Shown here: piece after piece, positions 1 to 8,530 of the stretch
How positions within the stretch are numbered: position 1 is the first letter of the stretch
Layout of the letters: every line of letters begins with the position of its first letter
Origin: Neptuniibacter sp. 1_MG-2023
GTDB taxonomy: Bacteria; Pseudomonadota; Gammaproteobacteria; Pseudomonadales; Balneatricaceae
Length of the DNA: 64,000 nt
Direction: 5' to 3'
NCBI RefSeq assembly: GCF_030547185.1
Contig: NZ_JAUOQR010000005.1
Location: forward strand, 1-64,000
Notes under the pieces: generated by a model
What the model saw: only the letters and a program-made list of their open reading frames with translations
Told to the model about the DNA's origin: nothing
The model's database searches: none
Program-made: the position numbers and the translations under genes

Positions 1-77
1 TGGCGGAATGGACGGGACTCGAACCCGCGACCCCCTGCGTGACAGGCAGGTATTCTAACCAACTGAACTACCACTCC
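1..77 (-). tRNA. tRNA-Asp (GTC)
   Basis: The reverse strand folds as a complete 77-nt cloverleaf including an encoded CCA (positions 1-3). The anticodon stem CCTGC/GCAGG encloses loop CTGTCAC, so the anticodon is GTC (Asp). The T arm carries GGTTCGAGTCC and the acceptor stem GGAGTGG pairs with the CCATTCC segment through one G-T pair. It is the first readable tRNA of a minus-strand transcript starting near 257; more genes may lie beyond the window edge at position 1. Confidence 0.95.
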
Positions 78-81
78 GTAA

Positions 82-157
82 TACGGGACTCGAACCCGCG
101 ACCTCGATCTCCACCTTAAGTGACAGACCGCTATCCCAACGAAGTGAACTACCACTC
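82..157 (-). pseudogene. degenerate tRNA-Asp-like copy, first repeat unit
   Basis: Read on the minus strand this begins GGAGTGGTAGTTCACTTC like the tRNA-Asp at 1-77 and ends with the same T-arm segment (GGTCGCGGGTTCGAGTCCCG). The middle is expanded and cannot form a proper anticodon arm (GTC is followed by an inserted ACTTAAGGTGGAGATCGAG), and the 3' acceptor half with CCA is missing. I read it as a broken tRNA-Asp duplicate. Positions 82-124 are repeated exactly at 165-207. Confidence 0.6.
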
Positions 158-164
158 CACAATC

Positions 165-228
165 TACGGGACTCGAACCCGCGACCTCGATCTCCACCTT
201 AAGTGACGACCGTGATCCCAAACCCGCC
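165..228 (-). pseudogene. degenerate tRNA-like copy, second repeat unit
   Basis: The 43 bases at 165-207 are identical to 82-124, 83 bases apart. After them the sequence (GACCG..ATCCCAA) resembles the first unit and then decays. The 5' acceptor and D-arm parts are not recognisable. With 82-157 this forms a tandem array of eroded tRNA-Asp fragments directly upstream, in transcription order, of the intact gene. Confidence 0.55.
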
Positions 229-263
229 AAAGACATTAACTTAGCGCCTCAAACGGAGTGCGA

Positions 264-291
264 ATTTTACGGGTTTTAATGTGCATGTCAA
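264..291 (-). promoter_or_regulatory. sigma-70 promoter for the tRNA-Asp transcript
   Basis: On the minus strand there is a consensus -35 TTGACA (286-291), a 16-base spacer and a -10 TAAAAT (264-269). The start would fall near 257, upstream of the two degenerate copies and the intact tRNA. The region after the -10 is GC-containing, as in many stable-RNA promoters. Confidence 0.65.
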
Positions 292-566
292 ACGTTTCAA
301 ATAAAAAAAAAGAAAAAGATCATTACTGCTTATTCTTTGTACAAAATCAGTAAGTTAAATAGAAACTTTAATGAAATCATTATGTTCCCATAAATAGTAA
401 ACCAAGCTATCCACCCAGACCTAACCTCTAGCTAATAAACCAATATACTCATTCTGAGCACCAATCCCCATATATCGGTATTTATAAATCAAATACGTTA
501 AAATAGCGTTTAACTTAACCCGATCAGTAACACTTAATAACGTTCGAATAACAACTAAGGTATCGC
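292..566. other. AT-rich intergenic region
   Basis: Between the minus-strand tRNA promoter and the plus-strand syd gene. AT-rich with an A-tract near 301-315. It must hold the syd promoter, but no convincing -35/-10 pair stands out, and I see no ORF, repeat or RNA structure here. Confidence 0.5.
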
Positions 567-1130
567 ATGTCAGAAAGCTCTGTTAGTTATGCAATGGATC
601 AGTTTATTAACAAATTGATAGCCATACAGCCCACACCTCCAAAGATGAGATTTGATGAGGACTGGCCCTCCCTTTGCTATCTAAATAAAGGCAGTGACGG
701 ATCTTTAGTCGATTGGCGTCCAACACGCCAACTAAAAGCCAATGATATGTTTACTCGTTTAAGCGCAGCACTTGAAGAAGAGATACATCAAGATATTATT
801 GATTACTACAGTCGCTACTGGTCTGATCCTATCCCTGCAAAATCAGCGGATGGCGATTTAAGCTTACTGCAATCCTGGAATGAAGAAGATTTAGAACGGC
901 TACGAGGCAACTTAATAGGTCATGCACTCTCTAAACGACAGCAAAAACGGCCACTGACTTTTTTTATTGCATGCCCAGAACCTGATAATGATTACTTTAT
1001 CAGCGTCGATAATTACAGTGGTGAAGTATGGCTAGAGAAACCAGGCAAACCACCAATACGAAAACTAGAAGATACTTTAGCCGCTTTTATTAACGGCCTA
1101 AGCCCACGCCCTATAACGGATATGGAGTAA
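567..1130 (+). CDS. syd: SecY-interacting protein Syd
   Basis: 187 residues, close to the usual Syd length (about 180). Syd is a peripheral inner-membrane protein that binds the SecY translocon and is thought to check or dismantle faulty SecYEG complexes. Recognised from the family core: LLQSWNEEDL at about 100-109, NLIGH at 115-119, the FFIA strand at 132-135 and SGEV at 151-154, the same order as E. coli Syd. No signal peptide or membrane segment. The ATG has an AAGG Shine-Dalgarno six bases upstream. The last codons contain the ribosome site of the next gene, so the two are probably translationally coupled. Confidence 0.93.
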   Translation: MSESSVSYAMDQFINKLIAIQPTPPKMRFDEDWPSLCYLNKGSDGSLVDWRPTRQLKANDMFTRLSAALEEEIHQDIIDYYSRYWSDPIPAKSADGDLSLLQSWNEEDLERLRGNLIGHALSKRQQKRPLTFFIACPEPDNDYFISVDNYSGEVWLEKPGKPPIRKLEDTLAAFINGLSPRPITDME

Positions 1131-1134
1131 TTTA

Positions 1135-1713
1135 ATGCTATCGACTTATTCTTTAAAAATGATGATTCCTGCAGCATTACTAATGCTATTCACAGGCTGC
1201 GCATCCTTAAATTCACAAGTGATAGATATCCACCCCGAACTGCAAGTCTCGCGAAAGCTGGATAAAGAGATACGTATAGACGTCCAAGCCCAAGATCTAA
1301 GAGCAAACAAAGTCGTAGGTTACCGAGCAACAGACAAAACACCATCCCCTGAAATCATCCTAAAAGACAGTGTAGCCCTACTCAAACACTCCACCGAACA
1401 CGCTTTAGAGGATATGGGGATTCGCCGCTTCTTTAAAGGCGAATATACAATGAAAGTGAATCTTATCAGTCTAAATTACCAAGTAGAAAAACATGGACTC
1501 AAGCAAATCGTTAATTTAGATATGAAAATTAATGTAGACCTAACAAAAGGCAGTAAACGCTACACAGGCAGCTATACAAATGAGAAACAGCACACATTTG
1601 TTGGCACTCCATCAGAACAAGAAAATATTAAAATAATTAATGAGCTAGTGACTGAAAATATGAATCTAGTCGTGAATGACAAACAACTGCTGGACTTTAT
1701 TCAATTCAACTAA
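1135..1713 (+). CDS. YajG-like outer-membrane lipoprotein
   Basis: 192 residues with a lipoprotein signal: hydrophobic stretch 8-20 and lipobox LFTGC with the lipidated Cys at 22. The mature part (charged, mixed beta) resembles the YajG family of small lipoproteins of unknown function; the resemblance is by pattern, not by a catalytic motif. The start lies four bases after the syd stop and its GGAG lies inside the end of syd, so the pair forms an operon. Predicted to be anchored in the periplasm-facing leaflet of the outer membrane. A bidirectional terminator follows. Confidence 0.75.
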   Translation: MLSTYSLKMMIPAALLMLFTGCASLNSQVIDIHPELQVSRKLDKEIRIDVQAQDLRANKVVGYRATDKTPSPEIILKDSVALLKHSTEHALEDMGIRRFFKGEYTMKVNLISLNYQVEKHGLKQIVNLDMKINVDLTKGSKRYTGSYTNEKQHTFVGTPSEQENIKIINELVTENMNLVVNDKQLLDFIQFN

Positions 1714-1722
1714 ACCTAAAAA

Positions 1723-1758
1723 TAGGGATCTCAGGGGGTAAAGTCTCTGATATCCCTA
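1723..1758. terminator. bidirectional terminator between lipoprotein and Tag-like gene
   Basis: Stem TAGGGAT-c-TCAG (1723-1734) pairs with CTGA-t-ATCCCTA (1747-1758): 11 pairs, one mismatch. On the minus strand it is followed by TTTTT, which suits the end of the converging gene at 1773. Confidence 0.7.
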
Positions 1759-1772
1759 CTAAAACGCAACAA

Positions 1773-2441
1773 CTACCAACCGACAGTAAATGATAATAAA
1801 CGGCTAATTTGACTTAAAGGCCGCCCCGATTCTACTTGCCAAAGATTAAAACAATCCTGCACTTTTTGCAGATCACGTTTGGCCGTCGGCTTTTTATCGA
1901 TAATCCCTTGAGCTTTCAATGCTGCGACCACATCATCGGTTAGAATAAAAGAATCTTTCCCCACCATTCTTAAAAAATAAGCACCTGAATTACCACCAAG
2001 CTGCTGACCATGTTTTTTAAGGTAAGCCCACAAACCAACAATATCTGAAGTGGGCCAATCAGCTAAAAATCGTGCAAAGCTACCCTTATTTAGAGCTAAC
2101 TCATGGACCATTAACGCATTATTGCGAGTCGCTTTAATCTTACCCCAATGCCTAATAATCTTATCATTCTGCATCAGTTTTTCGAGCTGCTCATCACTCA
2201 TCAAACTAATCTTTTCAGGATCAAAGCCAAAGAAAGCTTTCTCGAATTCAGGCCATTTACTGTCAACTAAAGCGTGTTTCAATCCAGCGCGAAACACCCT
2301 TCGTGACATAACACTCAACAAGCGATCATCTGCTATCAAAGCAAGCTCTTCTGTTTCTAAAGGCTGAGGGAGTAAAAACTCTATATCATCCTCCAGCTTA
2401 TGCTGCTTTGCATGCTCATAAATCCATTGAAAACTCTTCAT
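1773..2441 (-). CDS. DNA-3-methyladenine glycosylase I (Tag)-like protein
   Basis: 222 residues. The helical core (SRRVFRAGLKH.., FDPEKI, a KIKATRNNA segment, and a GGNSGAYFLRMVGKDSFILTDD region) matches the Tag/COG2818 family, which removes 3-methyladenine from DNA. The E. coli zinc ligands (N-terminal Cys and His, C-terminal HxxxC) are not visible here, so this is a divergent branch and activity is inferred. I take the ATG at 2441 rather than the longer frame because GAGGAG lies just upstream inside the msrB end. The start is four bases after the msrB stop, so msrB and this gene form an alkylation/oxidation repair operon. Confidence 0.75.
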   Translation of the reverse strand: MKSFQWIYEHAKQHKLEDDIEFLLPQPLETEELALIADDRLLSVMSRRVFRAGLKHALVDSKWPEFEKAFFGFDPEKISLMSDEQLEKLMQNDKIIRHWGKIKATRNNALMVHELALNKGSFARFLADWPTSDIVGLWAYLKKHGQQLGGNSGAYFLRMVGKDSFILTDDVVAALKAQGIIDKKPTAKRDLQKVQDCFNLWQVESGRPLSQISRLLSFTVGW

Positions 2442-2445
2442 GGTT

Positions 2446-2856
2446 TTAAACAGACTCCTCATCAAAATCCAATGAGGCTGAGTTAATGCAATAACGAAGC
2501 CCTGTAGGCTGCGGCCCATCAGTAAAAACATGCCCTAAATGGGCATCACACCGCGCACAAGTAACCTCTGTTCGCACCATGCCATGAGAAACATCATGAT
2601 GTTCTGCTACAACACTTTCCATATTAGGCTGGAAAAAACTAGGCCATCCACAGCCTGAATCGTATTTATGCTCCGAGCTAAATAAAGCCTCACCGCAACA
2701 TTTACATAAATAAGTACCCTTCTGGTGGCTATTATAATATTCACCGGTAAATGGCCGTTCAGTTCCTTTTTCACGACACACATTGAACTCAGCTGGCGAT
2801 AAAACTTCGCGCCATTCATCATCTGTCCGACTTATTTTTTCTTTTTTATCACTCAT
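2446..2856 (-). CDS. msrB: peptide-methionine (R)-S-oxide reductase MsrB
   Basis: 136 residues. Reduces the R epimer of methionine sulfoxide in proteins. Two CxxC zinc pairs are visible (C51/C54 and C100/C103), the catalytic Cys is in RYCIN (C123), and the GCGWPSF block is intact. Cytoplasmic, no signal peptide. The ATG follows GGAGAAGTT. First gene of a two-gene operon with the Tag-like glycosylase. Confidence 0.96.
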   Translation of the reverse strand: MSDKKEKISRTDDEWREVLSPAEFNVCREKGTERPFTGEYYNSHQKGTYLCKCCGEALFSSEHKYDSGCGWPSFFQPNMESVVAEHHDVSHGMVRTEVTCARCDAHLGHVFTDGPQPTGLRYCINSASLDFDEESV

Positions 2857-3044
2857 AACTTCTCCAGAACCTTAAATAATCTACAACTAATAATGCTACA
2901 GAGCCCTGTATCTATAGGTTTCGCGAAATAAAAGGCGTATGATTATTCTCTTTTTTTAGAGGCTAATCATACCGATTTAGCCACATTGTAATAGGACAAC
3001 ATACAGCTCTATAGATTCCAGCTGATGTTCCGCAGGACATAAAA

Positions 3045-4259
3045 ATGCCAGTAATCCGTAAATCAAACAAGCTAATCAATGTTTGCTATGACATTCGCGG
3101 ACCTGTTCTTCAAGAAGCAAAACGCCTTGAAGAGGAAGGCCAACGAATTCTTAAATTAAACATTGGCAACCCAGCCCCATGGGGATTTGATGCGCCAGAA
3201 GAGATCGTACAGGATGTAATTTACAACCTACCCGCCTCCCAAGGCTATATCGATTCAAAAGGTTTGTTTTCCGCCCGTAAAGCGGTGATGCAAGAGTGTC
3301 AGAAAAACGGAATCCGTAATGTAGGCATAGAAGACATTTATATAGGCAATGGTGTATCAGAGCTGATCGTCATGGCCATGCAAGGCCTGCTTAACGATTC
3401 AGATGAGATGCTAATCCCTGCACCCGATTACCCACTATGGACCGCCGCAGTTAGTTTAAGTAGCGGGACCCCAGTGCACTACCACTGTGATGAGGAAAAA
3501 GGCTGGGCACCGGACATCGAAGATATCCGCAACAAGATAACTGAGCGCACCAAAGGCATAGTGGTTATCAATCCAAACAACCCTACAGGTGCGGTCTATC
3601 CCAAAGCAGTGCTTGAGCAGATCGTTGATCTCGCTCGCGAACATAACCTTATTGTTTTTGCTGACGAGATATACGACAAGATCCTTTATGATGAGGTGGA
3701 ACACACTTCGCTCGCTTCACTGGCGGAAGATGTTCTGTTTATCTCTTTTAATGGTTTATCAAAATCATACCGCGCCGCAGGTTTTCGCTCTGGTTGGATG
3801 ATTGTCAGCGGGCCTAAGTATCATGCACGAGACTACATTGATGGTTTAGATATGCTATCAAGCATGCGTTTATGCTCAAACGTACCTACGCAGCACGCAA
3901 TCCAAACAGCCTTAGGTGGATACCAGAGCATTAATGAATTAATCACTCCCGGTGGCCGTTTATATGAGCAGCGTAACTTAGCTTGGGAGATGCTTAACGA
4001 CATTCCAGGGGTCAGCTGCGCAAAACCCGAAGGGGCTCTATACCTATTTCCAAAGCTGGATCCAGAAATACACCCGATTCAGAATGACGAAAAAATGGCG
4101 CTTGATCTTCTCCTTCAACAAAAAGTATTAATTGTTCAAGGTAGCGGATTTAATGTTCCGGACACTCAACACTTTAGGTTAGTTTTTTTACCTAGAGAAG
4201 ATGTGCTTGAAGATGCTATTGAACGTATTGGGGTTTTTCTGAAAACCTATAAGCAATAA
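3045..4259 (+). CDS. alaA: alanine/valine transaminase AlaA
   Basis: 404 residues, a class I PLP aminotransferase collinear with E. coli AlaA over its length (N-terminal NVCYDIRGPVLQEAKRLEEEG is nearly identical). It transfers the amino group of glutamate to pyruvate to make alanine. NPNNPTG at 176-182, DEIY at 207-210 and the PLP-binding Lys240 in SKSYRAAGFR are intact. The ATG is preceded by AGGA. Monocistronic: a strong terminator follows. Confidence 0.95.
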   Translation: MPVIRKSNKLINVCYDIRGPVLQEAKRLEEEGQRILKLNIGNPAPWGFDAPEEIVQDVIYNLPASQGYIDSKGLFSARKAVMQECQKNGIRNVGIEDIYIGNGVSELIVMAMQGLLNDSDEMLIPAPDYPLWTAAVSLSSGTPVHYHCDEEKGWAPDIEDIRNKITERTKGIVVINPNNPTGAVYPKAVLEQIVDLAREHNLIVFADEIYDKILYDEVEHTSLASLAEDVLFISFNGLSKSYRAAGFRSGWMIVSGPKYHARDYIDGLDMLSSMRLCSNVPTQHAIQTALGGYQSINELITPGGRLYEQRNLAWEMLNDIPGVSCAKPEGALYLFPKLDPEIHPIQNDEKMALDLLLQQKVLIVQGSGFNVPDTQHFRLVFLPREDVLEDAIERIGVFLKTYKQ

Positions 4260-4264
4260 TCAAC

Positions 4265-4291
4265 TAGGCCACTCATTGAGTGGCCTATTTT
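4265..4291 (+). terminator. intrinsic terminator of alaA
   Basis: Perfect 10-bp stem TAGGCCACTC (4265-4274) / GAGTGGCCTA (4278-4287) with a 3-nt loop, followed by TTTT. Confidence 0.88.
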
Positions 4292-4367
4292 GTAAAGACA
4301 TTGTCACGAAACCGTCTTATACTAAAATCGTAATATAAATAAGCCTTTTGAATTAGTGGAACTAAAC

Positions 4368-4739
4368 ATGTTTATTAAGGTAAGAAAAAACTGCGGCATC
4401 TACATGGAACATAATGGTTTGGAGCAGCGTCACTTAGTGCCTGTTACATCGAACTTTCTTATTAACCTTACGCATGTAGCAGAAATATCGTTTTACACGA
4501 TTAAAGAAAGCAAGGTTCGCTTTGATCTTGAACACCATGAAGTGACTGTACCACCTCACACTCGTGTAATTCACCTCCAGATGAATTACCTGTACGGTTC
4601 ATACAAAGAAACAGTTAATGATAAAAAAGCGCGCTTAATTGACCGCTGCTTTTACAAGCTGTACTTCATGCCTGAAGAGATGGGGCAATACGAAGAGATT
4701 CGTGAGCAGATTGAAGGCTTAGTTCTCAATCAGCAATGA
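4368..4739 (+). CDS. hypothetical protein, about 123 residues
   Basis: A soluble, charged protein with no signal peptide, membrane segment or motif I recognise. The middle is rich in hydrophobic/charged alternation suggesting beta strands, followed by a helical C-terminus (PEEMGQYEEIREQIEGL). The frame is open from a GTG at 4356, but I place the start at the ATG 4368 because GTGGA sits seven bases upstream and the GTG has none. Single gene between two terminators. Function unknown. Confidence 0.7.
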   Translation: MFIKVRKNCGIYMEHNGLEQRHLVPVTSNFLINLTHVAEISFYTIKESKVRFDLEHHEVTVPPHTRVIHLQMNYLYGSYKETVNDKKARLIDRCFYKLYFMPEEMGQYEEIREQIEGLVLNQQ

Positions 4740-4748
4740 GAAATCAAA

Positions 4749-4774
4749 AGGCGGCTAACTTAGCCGCTTTTTCT
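4749..4774 (+). terminator. intrinsic terminator after the hypothetical gene
   Basis: Stem GCGGCTA (4751-4757) / TAGCCGC (4761-4767) with a 3-nt loop, then TTTTT. Confidence 0.88.
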
Positions 4775-4884
4775 CAGCACCGCCCTCTTGTGAACCCTCC
4801 CCGACTAATAAAAATAGCGTACATCAAAATATATTTAACCTCCGCTTGAAGTACCTAATAAAAATCTGAGCTCTAAGGGATATT

Positions 4885-5709
4885 ATGGAGATTCGTGAAC
4901 TACTCAAACAAACGGATAGATTACCTAACGTTCCAGACGTAGTTAGACAACTAATACAGCAGTTAAACAATCCCGCAGCTGATTACGGTGAAATTGCTAA
5001 AAAAGTATCTAACGACCAAACCCTCTCTTTAAAAATTCTTCGACTCGTCAACTCCGCCCATTTTGGTTTAAGCCGCAAAGTGTCATCCATTGAGCAAGCT
5101 GTAGTCATGCTAGGTATGGTTCGCCTCAAAACACTCGTCATTGCATCAGGCATCGCCGGTTCAGTTCAAGAAGTAAAAGGTATCGACCTTAAAAAATTCT
5201 GGAGCGATGCATTTCAAGTTGCCGCATTGTCAAAATGGTTTGCGGAACAAGGTTCTCAAATTAACCCTGACGTAGCGTTTACTGCTGGATTAATTCATAA
5301 CATCGGGCAACTCTTACTTCATCTAGCCGACCCCATAAAAGCTCAAGCAATCCAAGCTTTAATTGAAGAATCGAACTGTAGTCGTGATGAGGCAGAGAAA
5401 GAGTGTTTTGGCTTTACCTCACAAGAAGCGGGGCAAGCACTGCTTAATATGTGGAAGTTTCCTAAAGAACTAGGCGAAGCAGTACTGCAATATAAACATC
5501 CTGCCAGCGCTGACAACCCCTCACCTCTTGCAGCTATTGTAAACTTAGCGACATTAGTGCATTTAGCCACACACAAAGGTGAATCGGCGGAAATTTTACA
5601 AGCAAAATTTCCTGAAGATATAGCCGTTTTAGCTGGAATTTCATCTAATACTTGCGATGTGCTCGAAGAAGCGCTGATTTTAGACTCAGGCTTAAGCAGT
5701 CTAGCTTAA
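4885..5709 (+). CDS. HDOD-domain signalling protein
   Basis: 274 residues made up of one HDOD domain (a degenerate HD-phosphohydrolase fold that acts as a protein-interaction or signalling module, often with cyclic-di-GMP circuits). Family features: LPNVPDVVRQL near the start, DQTLSLKILRLVNSAHFGL at about 44-62, SIEQAVVMLGMVRLKTL at 68-84 and AGLIHNIGQLLL at about 134-145. The metal-binding HD pair is not conserved (HN instead), as usual for HDOD. No other domain is fused. Its target is not shown by the neighbours. The ATG follows AAGGGA. Confidence 0.85.
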   Translation: MEIRELLKQTDRLPNVPDVVRQLIQQLNNPAADYGEIAKKVSNDQTLSLKILRLVNSAHFGLSRKVSSIEQAVVMLGMVRLKTLVIASGIAGSVQEVKGIDLKKFWSDAFQVAALSKWFAEQGSQINPDVAFTAGLIHNIGQLLLHLADPIKAQAIQALIEESNCSRDEAEKECFGFTSQEAGQALLNMWKFPKELGEAVLQYKHPASADNPSPLAAIVNLATLVHLATHKGESAEILQAKFPEDIAVLAGISSNTCDVLEEALILDSGLSSLA

Positions 5710-5726
5710 TTTATATCGCGGTAAAT

Positions 5727-5765
5727 AAAGCGACGGATAACAGATTATTCTTGTCGCTTTTTTAT
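5727..5765 (+). terminator. terminator after HDOD gene
   Basis: Stem AAAGCGAC (5727-5734) / GTCGCTTT (5753-5760) with an inner ATAA/TTAT, then TTT. It faces the converging exonuclease gene. Confidence 0.75.
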
Positions 5766-5780
5766 ACCAATCAAAATCGA

Positions 5781-6272
5781 TCAGGCAGTTTCAGGCCCTT
5801 GTAGCGTCACCGCTTTAATACATTTAATAATATCTTCAACATCCTGCAACGCACGATGACGTCTTAACTGTGCTTTTGCTAAAAAGCTGAACTGAATACG
5901 CTGCTCTTTATTTAATATTCGATCTAAACCCGCCATTCTAAAACTCGGCTGAATACCTGTAGCCTCAAATAAACGGCTTAGCCAAAACAGATCAAATTCA
6001 AAGGCATCGCTAATCAACGTTTTTCCTGTCAGCATTTTATTCATACGCTTACAGGCATTAACTATATCTAAACCTTTGCTGACCAAATCATCACGATCTA
6101 TACCATGCACCTCTTCCGCATGCTCATCCCAATAATGCCAGCCAGCAGCTGATTCAGGATTAATTAGAAAACTATCCTGTTCACCGGTTTTATCATTAAT
6201 CCAAGCAATCTCAATGGGATAAGACTCCGCGCCCAATCCACTTGCTTCTAGATCAATACAAATTAATTCCAC
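5781..6272 (-). CDS. DEDDh-type 3'-5' exonuclease
   Basis: 163 residues. Exonuclease-fold protein with the DEDDh pattern: D7 and E9 (IDLEAS), an Asp around 89-94 (SDAFEFD), and H139..D144 (HRALQD). Such small stand-alone members trim 3' ends of RNA or DNA; the substrate cannot be told from sequence. Start is GTG, chosen because it follows the methyltransferase stop directly with GGGAG six bases upstream. Translationally coupled to that gene. Confidence 0.83.
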   Translation of the reverse strand: MELICIDLEASGLGAESYPIEIAWINDKTGEQDSFLINPESAAGWHYWDEHAEEVHGIDRDDLVSKGLDIVNACKRMNKMLTGKTLISDAFEFDLFWLSRLFEATGIQPSFRMAGLDRILNKEQRIQFSFLAKAQLRRHRALQDVEDIIKCIKAVTLQGPETA

Positions 6273-7178
6273 TCATCTCTCCCTAACATACAACAACACT
6301 TTTAACCCTTTTTCTAACTCAGCTTCTGGAAAGTCTTCAGGGTTACTTAAACGCTCAACAAACGTAAAGTCTGGGCATTCGTCTAACATCAGCTGTTTTA
6401 AAAACTCAGTGCCATTTTTAGGGTCATTATGGCATGCCAAAACTTGGCTTCCCGATTCAGTAAGATCACTCAAACGTCGGATCACTTTACGATAATCTTT
6501 TTCTGCGACAAAACTGCCTGGCTGAAAACTAGGTGGATCTATAACAATCACATCATAAGGCCCCAGTTGACGTACACGCTTCCAAGATCTAAATAGATCA
6601 TAAGCCAGAAACGTGACTCTATCACCTTTAATACGATTTAAACGGTGGTTATCACGCCCAGTACTTATCGCCCCTTTAGACATGTCTACATTAACAACAT
6701 GATCTGCACCCCCAGCAATAGCAGCAACAGAAAAGGCACAGGTATAGGAAAAAAGGTTAAGCACACGCTTTTGGTTCCCATTCTCTTTAATCCACCGTCG
6801 GCCTTCACGCATATCTAAAAACAAGCCACTGTTTTGATTGCGTTGCGGCTTAACATAATAAGACAATCCAAGTTCCTGAGTTTCCATTAACTCTGGAACC
6901 TCTCCCCAAGCCACATCTTGGTTTGCCCCTTTGCCACGCGAGCGTCGCTGCACGACCAGTCCCTTAATCTCCGGCAGCGCTTTAAGTGCCTCACTTAACG
7001 TTTCAATCCAATCAGGCTCTACATCACGATAAAATCTAGCAACCGCGTAAGGAGGAAACCAATCAATAACCAAATGCTCAAAGCCTTCAAAGCAGTGCCC
7101 ACGCCCGTGAAAAATTCTACGCGCTTCATTGTCTGAATTAGACAACTGCTTTTTAACTTCGCTCAAGATTGTATGCAT
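6273..7178 (-). CDS. class I SAM-dependent methyltransferase (RlmK/RlmI-like)
   Basis: 301 residues. The C-terminal Rossmann methyltransferase domain shows the SAM-binding NLFSYTCAFS motif at about 145-155 and the DPPSF catalytic motif of N/C5-type RNA methyltransferases, with GLFLDMREGRRW ahead of them as in RlmK/RlmI-type 23S rRNA enzymes. No PUA or THUMP domain is present, so the exact target base is unclear. I take the ATG at 7178 (AGGAA eight bases upstream); the in-frame ATG at 7217 lacks a ribosome site. First gene of the operon with the exonuclease. Confidence 0.8.
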   Translation of the reverse strand: MHTILSEVKKQLSNSDNEARRIFHGRGHCFEGFEHLVIDWFPPYAVARFYRDVEPDWIETLSEALKALPEIKGLVVQRRSRGKGANQDVAWGEVPELMETQELGLSYYVKPQRNQNSGLFLDMREGRRWIKENGNQKRVLNLFSYTCAFSVAAIAGGADHVVNVDMSKGAISTGRDNHRLNRIKGDRVTFLAYDLFRSWKRVRQLGPYDVIVIDPPSFQPGSFVAEKDYRKVIRRLSDLTESGSQVLACHNDPKNGTEFLKQLMLDECPDFTFVERLSNPEDFPEAELEKGLKVLLYVRER

Positions 7179-7313
7179 TAAGATTCCTAGATAATGAGGA
7201 TCAAAAAAATCACGCATTATATGCGTGTGTTGCGCTCTACACCAGCGATGATCAAAGTTATTATATTTACCTAATCAATCGAAAAAACTATGCAAACAAA
7301 CAGGATTAATTCA

Positions 7314-7342
7314 CTTGAAACTTTTCCCTTGCGCCCTAATCT
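7314..7342 (+). promoter_or_regulatory. candidate heat-shock (sigma-32) promoter of htpX
   Basis: CTTGAA (7314-7319), 14-base spacer, CCCTAATCT (7334-7342), close to the sigma-32 pattern CTTGAA-N13/14-CCCCATNT. It lies about 37 bases before the htpX start. htpX is heat-shock or envelope-stress controlled in E. coli, which supports the reading. Confidence 0.5.
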
Positions 7343-7378
7343 AAGTAACAACTTTTTATCATAGGAACATAGACACAG

Positions 7379-8272
7379 ATGATGCGTATCGGCCTTTTTC
7401 TACTCACTAATATTGCCGTACTAATTGTAGCCAGTATCACACTGAATTTACTCGGTGTGGAGCACTACATCTCAAGTTCCGGCCTAAACTTAACCAGCCT
7501 ACTTATTTTTTGTGCTGTATTTGGCTTTATTGGCTCTTTTATCTCCCTTTTCCTATCCAAAAAAATGGCCAAAATGTCCACAGGTACGGAGATCATAACT
7601 CATGCCCGTAACGCTGATGAGCAATGGTTACTTGATACAGTAGCTGAACTGTCCGAAAAAGCAGGTATAAAAATGCCTGAAGTTGGCATCTTCCCTGCCC
7701 AACAAGCTAATGCATTTGCTACCGGTTGGAATAAAAATAATGCTTTAGTTGCCGTAAGCTTAGGATTACTACAGCGCTTCCAACGAGAAGAAGTAAAAGC
7801 AGTTATGGCCCATGAGATTGGCCATGTTGCCAATGGTGATATGGTAACTATGACCTTAGTGCAGGGGGTTATTAATACTTTTGTTATGTTCTTCGCTCGT
7901 ATTGCTGGTTACGCTGTAGATAGCTTTTTAAAGAACAGTAACGATAACAGCCCAGCAGGTAGCGGTATCGGCTATTACATCACTGTATTTATCTTTGAAA
8001 TGATCTTCGCTTTTCTGGCTTCGTTTATTGTTGCTTGGTTCTCCCGTTATCGCGAGTACAGAGCAGACGCAGCTGGCGCGCACCTATCAAGCAACCACGC
8101 AATGATCGGTGCTTTGCAACGTCTAAAAGCTGAATATGATATGCCAGATCAGATGCCTGGACAGCTCACCGCATTTGGAATAAGCAGCCATATGAAATCT
8201 GGGTTGATGGCACTCATGGCAAGCCACCCTCCTTTAGATCAACGTATCGCCGCACTTCAATCAATGAAGTGA
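7379..8272 (+). CDS. htpX: membrane-bound zinc protease HtpX
   Basis: 297 residues, standard length for HtpX. An inner-membrane M48 metalloprotease that helps FtsH clear damaged membrane proteins. Two N-terminal membrane segments (about 4-24 and 36-58), zinc motif HEIGH at 145-149, a further pair of hydrophobic segments at about 157-220, and the third ligand in the SRYREYRAD block. The active site faces the cytoplasm in this family. Single gene; see the upstream heat-shock-like promoter and the downstream hairpin. Confidence 0.95.
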   Translation: MMRIGLFLLTNIAVLIVASITLNLLGVEHYISSSGLNLTSLLIFCAVFGFIGSFISLFLSKKMAKMSTGTEIITHARNADEQWLLDTVAELSEKAGIKMPEVGIFPAQQANAFATGWNKNNALVAVSLGLLQRFQREEVKAVMAHEIGHVANGDMVTMTLVQGVINTFVMFFARIAGYAVDSFLKNSNDNSPAGSGIGYYITVFIFEMIFAFLASFIVAWFSRYREYRADAAGAHLSSNHAMIGALQRLKAEYDMPDQMPGQLTAFGISSHMKSGLMALMASHPPLDQRIAALQSMK

Positions 8273-8307
8273 AGCTTTTATAGAGTATTTAAATAGATTT
8301 CCCCTAT

Positions 8308-8340
8308 GACTTGTAAGGCGAAAATTACGCCTTACAAGTC
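8308..8340 (+). terminator. hairpin terminator after htpX
   Basis: Perfect 13-bp stem GACTTGTAAGGCG (8308-8320) / CGCCTTACAAGTC (8328-8340), 7-nt loop. The T-run is poor (TTAATAA), so it may act as an RNA stabiliser as well as a terminator. Confidence 0.65.
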
Positions 8341-8530
8341 TTAATAAACCAATACTCCCTACCTATCAATCTCAATATCAAAGCAACACCCAATCCTTGC
8401 CCCACAAAAGCGCACAAACCTCAAGCAAGCACTATTAGCTAGCAACTATTATTTTATTTACCTCGAAAAAACATAAATAAATAAATTAAAAACAAGCATA
8501 ACCATCTGTTTTAAAAGATAATAATAAAAT
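8341..8530. other. AT-rich intergenic region upstream of the channel-gene promoter
   Basis: 190 AT-rich bases without a supportable ORF. A C-rich patch near 8391-8415 and the repeated segment AAGCAAGCACTATTAGCTAGC lie here. Activator sites for the following sigma-54-like promoter would be expected here, but no clear NtrC-type dyad is visible. Confidence 0.45.

Noticed and set aside
2050-2367. 105-codon plus-strand frame opposite the Tag-like gene
   Set aside because: Shadow of a real gene on the other strand; no ribosome site and low-complexity Ser-rich translation.
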